Assembly: GCA_017303895.1 (NCBI GenBank)
Contig: JAFLBF010000007.1
Coordinates: 62,001-126,000, forward strand
Origin: Bacteroidota bacterium
Lineage (GTDB): Bacteria; Bacteroidota; Bacteroidia; 2-12-FULL-35-15
Reading direction: 5' to 3'
Length of the DNA stretch: 64,000 nucleotides
Part shown: piece by piece, positions 37,801 to 44,612 of the stretch
How the letters are laid out: every line of letters begins with the position of its first letter
Position numbering within the stretch: position 1 is the first letter of the stretch
The notes under the pieces: model-generated
What the model saw: the letters and a program-made list of their open reading frames with translations, nothing else
Databases searched by the model: none
What the model was told of the DNA's origin: nothing
Made by a program: the position numbers and the translations under genes

Positions 37801-38579
37801 TGTCACTTCGAGCGGAGTCGAGAAGCGAGAAACCAAAAGCTGCTATCATCCGTGAAAAAGGATCGAATTCCGAACGTGAAATGGCGAATGCTATGTATTT
37901 AGCAGGTTTTGATGTAAAGGATGTACATATGACCGATCTGATCTCCGGCAGAGAAACATTGGAAGATATTCAGTTCATTGGTGCAGTAGGTGGTTTTTCT
38001 AATTCAGATGTATTAGGTTCAGCGAAAGGTTGGGCCGGAGCATTTTTATACAATGAAAAAGCAAACGCGGCTATCCGTAATTTCTTCAAGCGTGAAGATA
38101 CTTTATCAGTCGGGATATGTAACGGATGTCAGTTGTTGATGGAATTAGAATTGATCAATCCTGAGCATGAAGTGCATGGTAAAATGCATCACAATACTTC
38201 CGGCAAACATGAGAGTGGTTTTACTTCAGTGAAAGTTCAAAAGAACAATTCGATCATGTTATCTTCTTTAGAAGGAGCTACTTTAGGTGTATGGATCTCG
38301 CATGGTGAAGGAAAATTCAAATTACCTTACTCAGAAGATAAATACAATATCGTTGCTAAATATGCTTACGATCAATATCCTGCTAATCCGAATGGTTCTG
38401 ATTTTAATACAGCCATGATGTGCGATACAACAGGCCGTCATTTAGTGATGATGCCACATATTGAACGTTCTACATTCCCATGGAACTGGGCACATTACCC
38501 TGACAGAGCAGGTGATCAGGTCTCGCCTTGGTTAGAGGCTTTTGTGAATGCAAGAAAATGGATTGAAAGTAGAAAGTAA
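34896..38579 (+). CDS. purL: Phosphoribosylformylglycinamidine synthase (large PurL)
   Basis: The 1227-residue single-chain FGAM synthase performs the fourth step of purine synthesis with glutamine. Visible: [15 protein letters not shown] and [27 protein letters not shown] in the ATP-binding half, GGGV-type loops, [18 protein letters not shown] in the second half, and a C-terminal glutaminase domain with the Cys nucleophile in [15 protein letters not shown] and His-Glu near [12 protein letters not shown]. Fourteen extra residues (965-978) encoded by a palindromic repeat sit in the linker just before the glutaminase domain. The frame is intact, so the gene is presumably functional. A terminator follows. 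Confidence 0.96.
   Translation: [1227 protein letters not shown]
37788..37829 (+). repeat. 42-bp palindromic repeat inserted in frame in purL
   Basis: GTCACTTCGAGC occurs at 37788-37799 and again at 37802-37813, followed by GGAGTCGAGAAGCGAG. The right part has the arms CTTCGAG and TCGAGAAG of a dispersed palindrome, also present at 61735. The insert is exactly 14 codons ([14 protein letters not shown]) between the ordinary purL segments FNGKMP and [17 protein letters not shown]. Confidence 0.8.
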
Positions 38580-38594
38580 TTTCTAGAAGTGATT

Positions 38595-38726
38595 TTATTT
38601 AAAAGAGAATTCAATCAGAATTCTCTTTTTTTTATCCGAACGTAAAATTCTATAAAAGAAATAGCCACAGCAGCCACTGAATACTGCTACAGTTGAAAGC
38701 CAGAAAATTAGTGCAGTTGTTGTCAT
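38595..38726 (-). CDS. Candidate 43-residue single-span membrane protein downstream of panD
   Basis: ATG at 38726 opens a frame encoding a short N-terminus (MTTTALIF), one hydrophobic span (about residues 5-27, containing GCCG) and a basic tail (RILRSDKKKR). It starts 18 bases after the panD stop on the same strand, so it would be the third gene of a crp-panD operon. The size and layout resemble small accessory subunits of membrane complexes, but I recognise no family. Its 3' end overlaps the purL terminator hairpin, a point against it. Confidence 0.45.
   Translation of the reverse strand: MTTTALIFWLSTVAVFSGCCGYFFYRILRSDKKKRILIEFSFK
38603..38633 (+). terminator. Terminator after purL
   Basis: AAGAGAATT (38603-38611) pairs with AATTCTCTT (38619-38627) followed by T to 38633. 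It lies within the C-terminal codons of the small minus-strand ORF 38595-38726. Confidence 0.88.
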
Positions 38727-38744
38727 CGTTTTGCTTCAATTGGA

Positions 38745-39089
38745 TTAAAAAGTATTATCTGCTTTTGGAAAGATAATTTGAGGATTGAACTTTTTCGCAT
38801 CATCTATTGCCATTTGAGCATATGAAATTATAATTACTTTATCTCCCTTACTTATTTTGAGTGCAGCAGGTCCATTCATGCAAATTTCTTTGCTTCCTTT
38901 TTTGCCTTTTATTACGTAGGTAATTAGCCTTTCTCCATTTCTATGGTTAACCACATGTACTTGTTCGCCCTCGATTATATTTACTGCATTCATTAAGTTT
39001 TCATCTATAGTGATACTTCCAATATAGTCGATGTTTGCTTCTGTAATAAATGCATTATGTATTTTTGATTTTAGAACTGTAATAAACAT
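38745..39089 (-). CDS. panD: Aspartate 1-decarboxylase (pyruvoyl type)
   Basis: PanD converts aspartate to beta-alanine plus CO2, normally for pantothenate, consuming a proton. The 114-residue proenzyme has the self-cleavage site Gly24-Ser25 in DYIGSITIDE, which yields the pyruvoyl group, and the family blocks NAVNIIEGEQVHVVNHRNGERLITYVIKG and MNGPAALKISKGDKVIIISYAQM. No other pantothenate gene is near. It is 5 bases after the Crp/Fnr gene, an unusual partner, suggesting a conditional copy; whether the genome has a second panD cannot be seen here. Confidence 0.93.
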   Translation of the reverse strand: MFITVLKSKIHNAFITEANIDYIGSITIDENLMNAVNIIEGEQVHVVNHRNGERLITYVIKGKKGSKEICMNGPAALKISKGDKVIIISYAQMAIDDAKKFNPQIIFPKADNTF

Positions 39090-39094
39090 GATTT

Positions 39095-39790
39095 TTATAG
39101 GTCTGATAAAATATTTAAAAGATACTTTTGTTTTTGAATAATAATTTTAGTCCCCTTAGTTGAAATAATTTTCTGATCCTTAAAGGTGCGTAGCATCCTT
39201 ACTAAGGTTTCTTTTGCCGTTCCGACAAAACCTGCAAAATCGTCCCTGTTGATAGCAATTATTGATTTTTTACTTTTTTCATTTTCCCTTTTGTAAACAC
39301 GATCTAATATTATTAAACTTAAAGCAACTCGTTCCTTTACTCCATATTGAGAGAAAATGGTCATTTTGTTTATCCAGACAGAGAATTCTTTCGAAAGAAC
39401 AACTAATAATTCTTTCGCTAAATTGCTGGAATTAATTAATATAGAATTAAAAATATCTTTTGGAATGAAGGTAACCACAACATTGTCCATCGCCATTGCT
39501 GAAACAGGGTGGGGTTCTTCTGCTAGGATTGGCCTGTAGCCAAAATAGTCTCCTTTTTTATAAATATATACGATACTCTGTTTACCATCACTATTCGTTT
39601 TGAAAATTTTAACTTTCCCTTTTCTTATAATATATACACCTTTAGAGTAACTCTTTTCTTTAAATAACAGTTCTCCTTTAGAAAACTCTCTTCTTGTAAT
39701 TTTAGATTGAATAGAATTGAATTCATCCTTTGATAAGAAATCAAAGAAAGAAGTTGATTTTAAGTGAAAATTTTCAATATTAAACTCCAT
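39095..39790 (-). CDS. Crp/Fnr-family transcription regulator
   Basis: The 231-residue protein has a cyclic-nucleotide-like jelly roll (about 10-120, with GELLFKEKSYSKGVYIIRKGKVKIF), a dimerisation helix and a C-terminal winged helix whose recognition helix TAKETLVRML keeps Glu194 and Arg198, the residues reading the TGA core in FNR/CRP. It has no cysteine at all, so it is not an Fe-S FNR. The ATG at 39790 is preferred to the TTG at 39796; the latter lies within the predicted -7 box spacing. The start is almost at the predicted transcription start. It likely activates its own promoter and that of the kamA-like gene. Confidence 0.9.
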   Translation of the reverse strand: MEFNIENFHLKSTSFFDFLSKDEFNSIQSKITRREFSKGELLFKEKSYSKGVYIIRKGKVKIFKTNSDGKQSIVYIYKKGDYFGYRPILAEEPHPVSAMAMDNVVVTFIPKDIFNSILINSSNLAKELLVVLSKEFSVWINKMTIFSQYGVKERVALSLIILDRVYKRENEKSKKSIIAINRDDFAGFVGTAKETLVRMLRTFKDQKIISTKGTKIIIQKQKYLLNILSDL

Positions 39791-39793
39791 GCT

Positions 39794-39801
39794 CAATTAT
39801 A
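39794..39801 (-). promoter_or_regulatory. -7 box of the crp-panD operon
   Basis: On the minus strand TATAATTG (7 of 8 to TAnnTTTG) ends at 39794, 4 bases before the crp ATG codon. There is no -33 TTTG at the usual spacing; the operator occupies that place. Confidence 0.6.
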
Positions 39802-39818
39802 TTAATTTTAAAAAGATA

Positions 39819-39842
39819 AATAATTGACATTTGTCAATTATT
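39819..39842. promoter_or_regulatory. Crp/Fnr operator 1, serving two divergent promoters
   Basis: A perfect palindrome with 11-bp arms (39819-39829 and 39832-39842, two-base centre) holds TTGAC-N4-GTCAA. Its centre (39830.5) is exactly 36.5 bp from the last base of the rightward -7 box (39867) and 36.5 bp from that of the leftward box (39794). With initiation 5 bases further, the operator is at -41.5 for both, the class II activator position. Confidence 0.75.
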
Positions 39843-39859
39843 AAATAGAATTTGATTGG

Positions 39860-39867
39860 TAAGTTTG
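39860..39867 (+). promoter_or_regulatory. -7 box of the rightward transcript (hairpin and 66-residue ORF)
   Basis: TAAGTTTG is a perfect TAnnTTTG box. No -33 box lies 17-23 bases upstream, consistent with activator-dependent use through operator 1. Start predicted near 39872. Confidence 0.65.
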
Positions 39868-39896
39868 CAGCACTATACTTTTTCATTCCTTAATAT

Positions 39897-39936
39897 GGCC
39901 TGCCGGTGCTGTGCTTGGTGCTGGCGGGCCTTTTTT
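39897..39936 (+). terminator. GC-rich terminator or attenuator before the 66-residue ORF
   Basis: GGCCTGCC (39897-39904) pairs with GGCGGGCC (39923-39930, one G-T pair) and six T follow. The loop holds a GGTGCT direct repeat (39905-39910, 39917-39922). Placed 25 bases after the predicted transcription start and just before the ORF at 39938, it would end a 65-nt RNA or attenuate the ORF. Confidence 0.7.
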
Positions 39937-39937
39937 G

Positions 39938-40138
39938 ATGATGTTCGATATTATTAAAAAAGAAATATTATTTTCAATTGATTCCGATGACATTTCCAAA
40001 ATTTCCTTTCGTGTGGAAAGTGAATATTCTAAAGAAATTATCGAATGTCTGATCGCATTTCTTTCTGAACAATATAATTCAGATTCACTTACAGTCGAAC
40101 AAAAAAACAAGATACGATTATTTATTAATTTTTTGTAA
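39938..40138 (+). CDS. 66-residue ORF of unknown function in the Crp/Fnr cluster
   Basis: Starts MMFDIIKKEILFSIDSDDISK (or at the second ATG, 39941); the frame extends back to a GTG at 39911, but that part is the GC-rich hairpin. The peptide is acidic with short hydrophobic segments and is predicted helical after residue 25; there is no signal peptide or known motif. Its stop codon overlaps operator 2. Expression would need read-through of the hairpin. I do not recognise it. Confidence 0.5.
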   Translation: MMFDIIKKEILFSIDSDDISKISFRVESEYSKEIIECLIAFLSEQYNSDSLTVEQKNKIRLFINFL

Positions 40139-40182
40139 TTGACAATTGTCAATGACTTTCCGTTTGCATATGATTTTATTTG
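40138..40182 (+). promoter_or_regulatory. Crp/Fnr operator 2 and kamA-like promoter
   Basis: ATTGACAATTGTCAAT (40138-40153) is a perfect 16-bp palindrome with the same TTGAC-N4-GTCAA core as operator 1. The -7 box TTTATTTG (40175-40182, 7 of 8) ends exactly 36.5 bp from the operator centre, as at operator 1. The start would be near 40187, only about 8 bases before the ATG. Confidence 0.75.
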
Positions 40183-40194
40183 TAGAAAAAAACT

Positions 40195-41532
40195 ATGAAA
40201 CTAAAATCCTATACACTTAGTAATTTTAAAACTTTGAAACAAGTCGAACGGCTTTCAAAGGAACAAATTGAAGCGATCGAAGTTGTTGGAAATGTTCTTC
40301 CTTTTAAAACAAATAACTATGTCGTTGATGAACTAATAAATTGGGAAGATCCCGAAAATGATCCGATGTTCAAACTAACATTTCCACAAAAAGGAATGTT
40401 GAGCGATGAGCATTATCAAGCAATGAAAATTGTTTTAAATAATACGTCCAATAAAGACGATATCAAACGAGTTGCGAATGTCATTCGTATGGAGCTAAAT
40501 CCTCATCCTGCCGGGCAGATCGAACATAATGTGCCGGAGTTTAACGGAGAGAAGATCATGGGATTGCAGCATAAGTATAGAGAAACGGTGCTTTTCTTCC
40601 CAAGCCAGGGTCAGACATGTCATGCCTACTGTACATTTTGTTTTCGATGGCCTCAATTTGTTGGAATGGATGAATTCAAATTTGCAGCAAAAGAAGCTTC
40701 CTTACTAAAGGATTACGTCAAAGAAAATATAGGTGTAACTGATATTCTGTTTACAGGCGGTGATCCAATGATCATGAAGGCAAAAGTATTCGCTTCTTAT
40801 GTTTTGCCTCTTTTAGAGAATGATGTTCCTAATTTGCAAACGATTAGAATTGGTACTAAAGCACTTGCTTATTGGCCATATAAATTTATTAGTGATGATG
40901 ATACGGAAGAGTTATTTGATCTGTTTGAATTAATAGTGAAGAAAGGGATCAATCTATCCATAATGGCTCATTTTTCTCACCCAGTTGAGTTGGAGACAGA
41001 AGCAGTAAAAATAGCTATAAAAAGATTAAGAAGTATTGGTGTTCAAATAAGAACACAATCGCCACTGCTTAAGCATATAAATGATTCTCCCGATGTTTGG
41101 GCTGAAATGTGGAGGAAACAAGTCAATTTAAATTGCATCCCATATTACATGTTTATTCCTCGTGATACAGGAGCACAAGAGTATTTTGCTTTGCCTTTGG
41201 AGAAAGCCTGGGATGTTTTTAGGAATGCATACCAGCGTGTGAGTGGTGTTTGTAGAACTGTTCGTGGACCAAGTATGTCGTGTACACCAGGGAAAGTTCA
41301 GATTTTAGGAATTTCAGAAATAAACAACAAAAAAGTTTTTGTCCTGCGTATGCTTCAGGGAAGAAATCCTGATTGGGTAGCAAAACCATTCTTTGCCGAA
41401 TACGATCCCAATGCTATATGGATGGATGATCTGCGACCCGCTTTGGGTGATGAGAAATTTTTCTTCGAAGATGAATTAGAATGGCTATTCAATGAGCATC
41501 TTACGGATGATGAAATTGGCAGGTTTGAGTGA
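40195..41532 (+). CDS. KamA-family radical SAM enzyme (amino acid 2,3-aminomutase-like)
   Basis: The 445-residue protein has Cys142, Cys146 and Cys149 (CHAYCTFC) for the 4Fe-4S/SAM cluster, Arg151 equivalent to the carboxylate-binding Arg of lysine 2,3-aminomutase, ILFTGGDP, and Lys367 in CTPGKVQI at the place of the PLP lysine. By hand alignment the two Asp that hold the lysine side chain are not kept: one position is Arg323 (next to Asp324) in YYMFIPRDTG, the other Cys363. So the substrate may be acidic (glutamate or aspartate-like) rather than lysine. Product would be a beta-amino acid. It is directly under operator 2; the ClC gene follows after 72 bases. Confidence 0.85.
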   Translation: MKLKSYTLSNFKTLKQVERLSKEQIEAIEVVGNVLPFKTNNYVVDELINWEDPENDPMFKLTFPQKGMLSDEHYQAMKIVLNNTSNKDDIKRVANVIRMELNPHPAGQIEHNVPEFNGEKIMGLQHKYRETVLFFPSQGQTCHAYCTFCFRWPQFVGMDEFKFAAKEASLLKDYVKENIGVTDILFTGGDPMIMKAKVFASYVLPLLENDVPNLQTIRIGTKALAYWPYKFISDDDTEELFDLFELIVKKGINLSIMAHFSHPVELETEAVKIAIKRLRSIGVQIRTQSPLLKHINDSPDVWAEMWRKQVNLNCIPYYMFIPRDTGAQEYFALPLEKAWDVFRNAYQRVSGVCRTVRGPSMSCTPGKVQILGISEINNKKVFVLRMLQGRNPDWVAKPFFAEYDPNAIWMDDLRPALGDEKFFFEDELEWLFNEHLTDDEIGRFE

Positions 41533-41573
41533 TTTTGTTTATACAAATGATAGACAATTTATGCCATTCGCTT

Positions 41574-41581
41574 TATATTTG
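41574..41581 (+). promoter_or_regulatory. -7 box before the ClC gene
   Basis: TATATTTG, a perfect TAnnTTTG, ends 23 bases before the ATG. No -33 box and no good TTGAC-N4-GTCAA site are present, so independent or weak activator use is possible besides read-through from kamA. Confidence 0.5.
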
Positions 41582-41604
41582 CTCTGAATTAAATTGTGAT
41601 TTGA

Positions 41605-43383
41605 ATGGCTGCTAAGAAAGTCAATTTTATTGAGTCGGGAATTAACTGGATACATGAGAGAACCAATGAAAAGCAATTTTTAATCTTCTCAAGTATACTT
41701 GTTGGTATTAGTGTTGGAATAGCAGCTGTTATTCTTAAATTGTTTGTAAATACCATTAGAACAAGTCTGGTTGAGGGATATTTTCTAAAGTTGGATTTTA
41801 AATATTTGTATTTAATTCTCCCTTTAATTGGAATTGGTATAGTTATACTAATTACCAAATATTTTTTTAAAGATCAACTACACCGTGGAACAGCTGCTGT
41901 ATTATTGGCTATAGCCAAAAGAAGTAGTTTTATTCCTTTTCATCAAATGTATTCGCATGTTATTACAAGTGGTTTAACGATTGGTTTTGGTGGATCTGCC
42001 GGATTAGAATCGCCAATAGTAAGCACCGGATCAGCTATTGGATCTAATTTTGCCCGGACCTATAAGCTTAGCTATAAAGAGCGTACATTACTTATTGCAG
42101 CTGGCGCAGCTGGTGGTGTTGCGGGTGCATTTAATGCTCCTATTGCAGGTGTTCTTTTTGCTCTTGAAGTAATCTTGGTGGATATTAGTTTAAGTGCATT
42201 TATTCCGCTTTTAATTGCAGCGGCTTCCGGTGCGCTCATATCTAAAATTTTATTAAATGAGAATAATTTATTGTTTTTTAAACTGAAACAACCTTTTGAT
42301 TACCATAATGTTCCGCTTTATATAATTTTAGGTCTTTTGGCCGGTTTTGTTTCCTTGTATCATGTAAAAACGTTTGATAAAATAGAAACGACTTTTCAAA
42401 GAGTGCAATCAAAATGGGTGCGACTGTTTATTGCAGGTATTGGTCTGATTATGTTGCTTGCTTTTTTGCCTTCCCTATATGGTGAAGGTTATGAAAGTAT
42501 AAAGGCGCTTTCAGAATTTAAAACAGATGGACTGTTTAAAGACAGTATTCTTTTGCCCTACATTAGCGATAAGTGGATGTTGTTATTTTTTATTGCACTG
42601 GCCATATTACTTAAACCAATTGCAACAGCAATTACGCTTGGTGCCGGTGGAAATGGAGGAAATTTTGCCCCTTCACTTTTTGTGGGTGCTTATCTAGGAT
42701 TCGTATTTTCCTTTTTATTGATCATTCTTGGATTTGATGATATTCCTATCAGTAATTTTACTATTGTTGCTATGGCAGGAATTTTAAGTGGTGTTTTTCA
42801 TGCTCCGCTCACCGGAATATTTTTGATTGCAGAAATAACAGGAGGATATGAATTGATCATTCCATTGATGCTTGTCTCTTCTATTAGCTTTGTAATTGTG
42901 AAGTATTTTCAGCCTGAATCACTTGATCTGAAAAAGTTAAAGGAAAAAGGAGCAATTGTTTCGGAGAATAAAGACAAAAGTATTTTAGGTAAGTTACAAA
43001 TACGATCAATGATCGAGACGGACTTTTCGCCTGTTCATTTCAAAGCAACCTTACGCGATATTGTCGAAATTATTAAACATTCAAAAAGGAATATTTTCCC
43101 GGTTGTAAAAAAGAATGGAAAATTATTGGGTGTAATTTATTTGGATCATATCAGGCAGGAAATGTTCAACGCGGAGCTTTACGATAGAGTTACAGCAAAA
43201 GAAGTAATGCGAAAGGCTTCCGTTACAATTGATATACATGAAGATATTTTTTCAATTATGAAAAAATTTGAGGAATCAGGACAATGGAATCTACCCGTTG
43301 TAGAAGATGGAATTTACATTGGTTACCTTTCTAAATCAAGTATCCTTGATAAATACAGACATGAATTATTGGAGACTGTATGA
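41605..43383 (+). CDS. ClC-family chloride channel/transporter with two CBS domains
   Basis: The 592-residue membrane protein has about ten hydrophobic helices in residues 20-450 with ClC signatures GGSAGLESPIVSTGSAIGS (gating Glu kept) and AFNAPIAGVLFALEV, then two CBS domains (about 465-590) that usually bind adenine nucleotides. Where CLC-ec1 has the internal proton Glu203, this protein has Val, the residue found in channel-type ClCs, so strict chloride/proton exchange is doubtful. It closes the Crp/Fnr cluster and could provide an electrical shunt or osmotic chloride flux. Confidence 0.9.
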   Translation: MAAKKVNFIESGINWIHERTNEKQFLIFSSILVGISVGIAAVILKLFVNTIRTSLVEGYFLKLDFKYLYLILPLIGIGIVILITKYFFKDQLHRGTAAVLLAIAKRSSFIPFHQMYSHVITSGLTIGFGGSAGLESPIVSTGSAIGSNFARTYKLSYKERTLLIAAGAAGGVAGAFNAPIAGVLFALEVILVDISLSAFIPLLIAAASGALISKILLNENNLLFFKLKQPFDYHNVPLYIILGLLAGFVSLYHVKTFDKIETTFQRVQSKWVRLFIAGIGLIMLLAFLPSLYGEGYESIKALSEFKTDGLFKDSILLPYISDKWMLLFFIALAILLKPIATAITLGAGGNGGNFAPSLFVGAYLGFVFSFLLIILGFDDIPISNFTIVAMAGILSGVFHAPLTGIFLIAEITGGYELIIPLMLVSSISFVIVKYFQPESLDLKKLKEKGAIVSENKDKSILGKLQIRSMIETDFSPVHFKATLRDIVEIIKHSKRNIFPVVKKNGKLLGVIYLDHIRQEMFNAELYDRVTAKEVMRKASVTIDIHEDIFSIMKKFEESGQWNLPVVEDGIYIGYLSKSSILDKYRHELLETV

Positions 43384-43385
43384 TC

Positions 43386-44606
43386 TTACTTTAGTTCGTT
43401 AATGGCTACCCATGCCATGAGTCCGGCTCCTATCTCTAACGCTGCTTCATCAATATCAAAAGTGGAAGTGTGTACACCACTTGTTATGCCTTTGACTTTA
43501 TTACCGGTCCCTAAACGATAAAAACAGGATGGAACTTGCTGTGAGAAGAATGCAAAATCTTCTGCAGTCATACGCAATGGTAATTCCTCTACATTCTCTT
43601 TTCCTAAATATTCAATAGCAGAAGCACGTGCTGTATTCGTAGTTTGCTCATCGTTCACTAAAAAGGGATAACCTTTCTCTACTCTGAATTCACAAGTGCC
43701 ATTCATTTCTTTCGCTACTTCTTCTGCTATTCTTTTCATTTTTGAATGTGCTGCAGCTCTCCATTCTTCATCCATGGTCCGGAATGTTCCTTCAATTTTT
43801 ACTTCATCGGGGATAACATTGGTAGCACCATTTCCTATGATCTTTCCAAAAGCTAGCACTGTTGGCGGTTTCGGTTTGTTGTCGGCTTCCAGTGTAGAAT
43901 AAGCCGGAGCCTGTACCATAAATTCTTTATTTAACTCGAGTAAGATCTTTGAAGCGATCAAAAGTGGATTGTTATAATCAGCAGGCATGGCAGCATGTCC
44001 ACCTTTTCCTTTTACTGTCATATACAACTCATCTGTACTCGCCATATACATTCCATTTCTGAACCCTACTTTCCCCACTTCCATGCTTGGGAATACATGT
44101 TGTCCGAACATGGTTGTAGGTTTTGGATTTTCGAGTACACCTTCTTTGATCATTAATGACGCACCACCCGGTAGTTTTTCTTCTCCCGGTTGAAAGATCA
44201 ATTTGATCGTACCTTCAAATTCATTTTTTAGTTCATTCAATATTTTTGCTGTTCCCAATACCGATGCAGTATGTACATCGTGTCCACAGGCATGCATAAT
44301 GCCCGGATGTTTTGAGATATAGTCGCAAGTATTTGTTTCATTGATCGGCAGTGCATCCATATCAGCTCGTAAAGCAATTACTTTTTTTGTTGGATTCTTT
44401 CCTTCGATAAGTGCAACGATCCCTGTTTTTACAATTCCTTGAGTGTAAGGGATCCCATATTCTTTTAGCTTGGATGCTATATAATTTGAAGTGTTGTATT
44501 CTTCAAACGACAATTCCGGATGTGCATGCAAATGCCTTCTGATGGAGATCATCTCCTGGTTCAGACCCTTTGCGAGTGCTTTTATATTATTTTTCAATTG
44601 CAACAT
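43386..44606 (-). CDS. M20-family amidohydrolase (N-acyl amino acid hydrolase-like)
   Basis: The 406-residue protein has the M20D pattern: RRHLHAHPELSFEEYNTSNYI at the start, zinc ligands in MHACGHDVHTASVLGTAKIL, the Glu pair region FQPGEEKLPGGASLMI and GQHVFPSMEVGKVG. It removes acyl groups from amino acids such as hippurate-type substrates; which one is unknown. No signal peptide. It converges on the ClC gene with 2 bases between stops and is 6 bases after the unknown secreted gene upstream. Confidence 0.9.
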   Translation of the reverse strand: MLQLKNNIKALAKGLNQEMISIRRHLHAHPELSFEEYNTSNYIASKLKEYGIPYTQGIVKTGIVALIEGKNPTKKVIALRADMDALPINETNTCDYISKHPGIMHACGHDVHTASVLGTAKILNELKNEFEGTIKLIFQPGEEKLPGGASLMIKEGVLENPKPTTMFGQHVFPSMEVGKVGFRNGMYMASTDELYMTVKGKGGHAAMPADYNNPLLIASKILLELNKEFMVQAPAYSTLEADNKPKPPTVLAFGKIIGNGATNVIPDEVKIEGTFRTMDEEWRAAAHSKMKRIAEEVAKEMNGTCEFRVEKGYPFLVNDEQTTNTARASAIEYLGKENVEELPLRMTAEDFAFFSQQVPSCFYRLGTGNKVKGITSGVHTSTFDIDEAALEIGAGLMAWVAINELK

Positions 44607-44612
44607 GCGTAT

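Noticed and set aside
39911-39937. GTG start giving a 75-residue version of the cluster ORF
   Set aside because: These codons are the loop, right arm and T run of the GC-rich hairpin; the ATG at 39938 is more plausible.
41534-41547. Third Crp/Fnr operator (TTTGT-N4-ACAAA) before the ClC gene
   Set aside because: Half-sites differ from TTGAC and the centre is 40.5 bp, not 36.5 bp, from the -7 box end.
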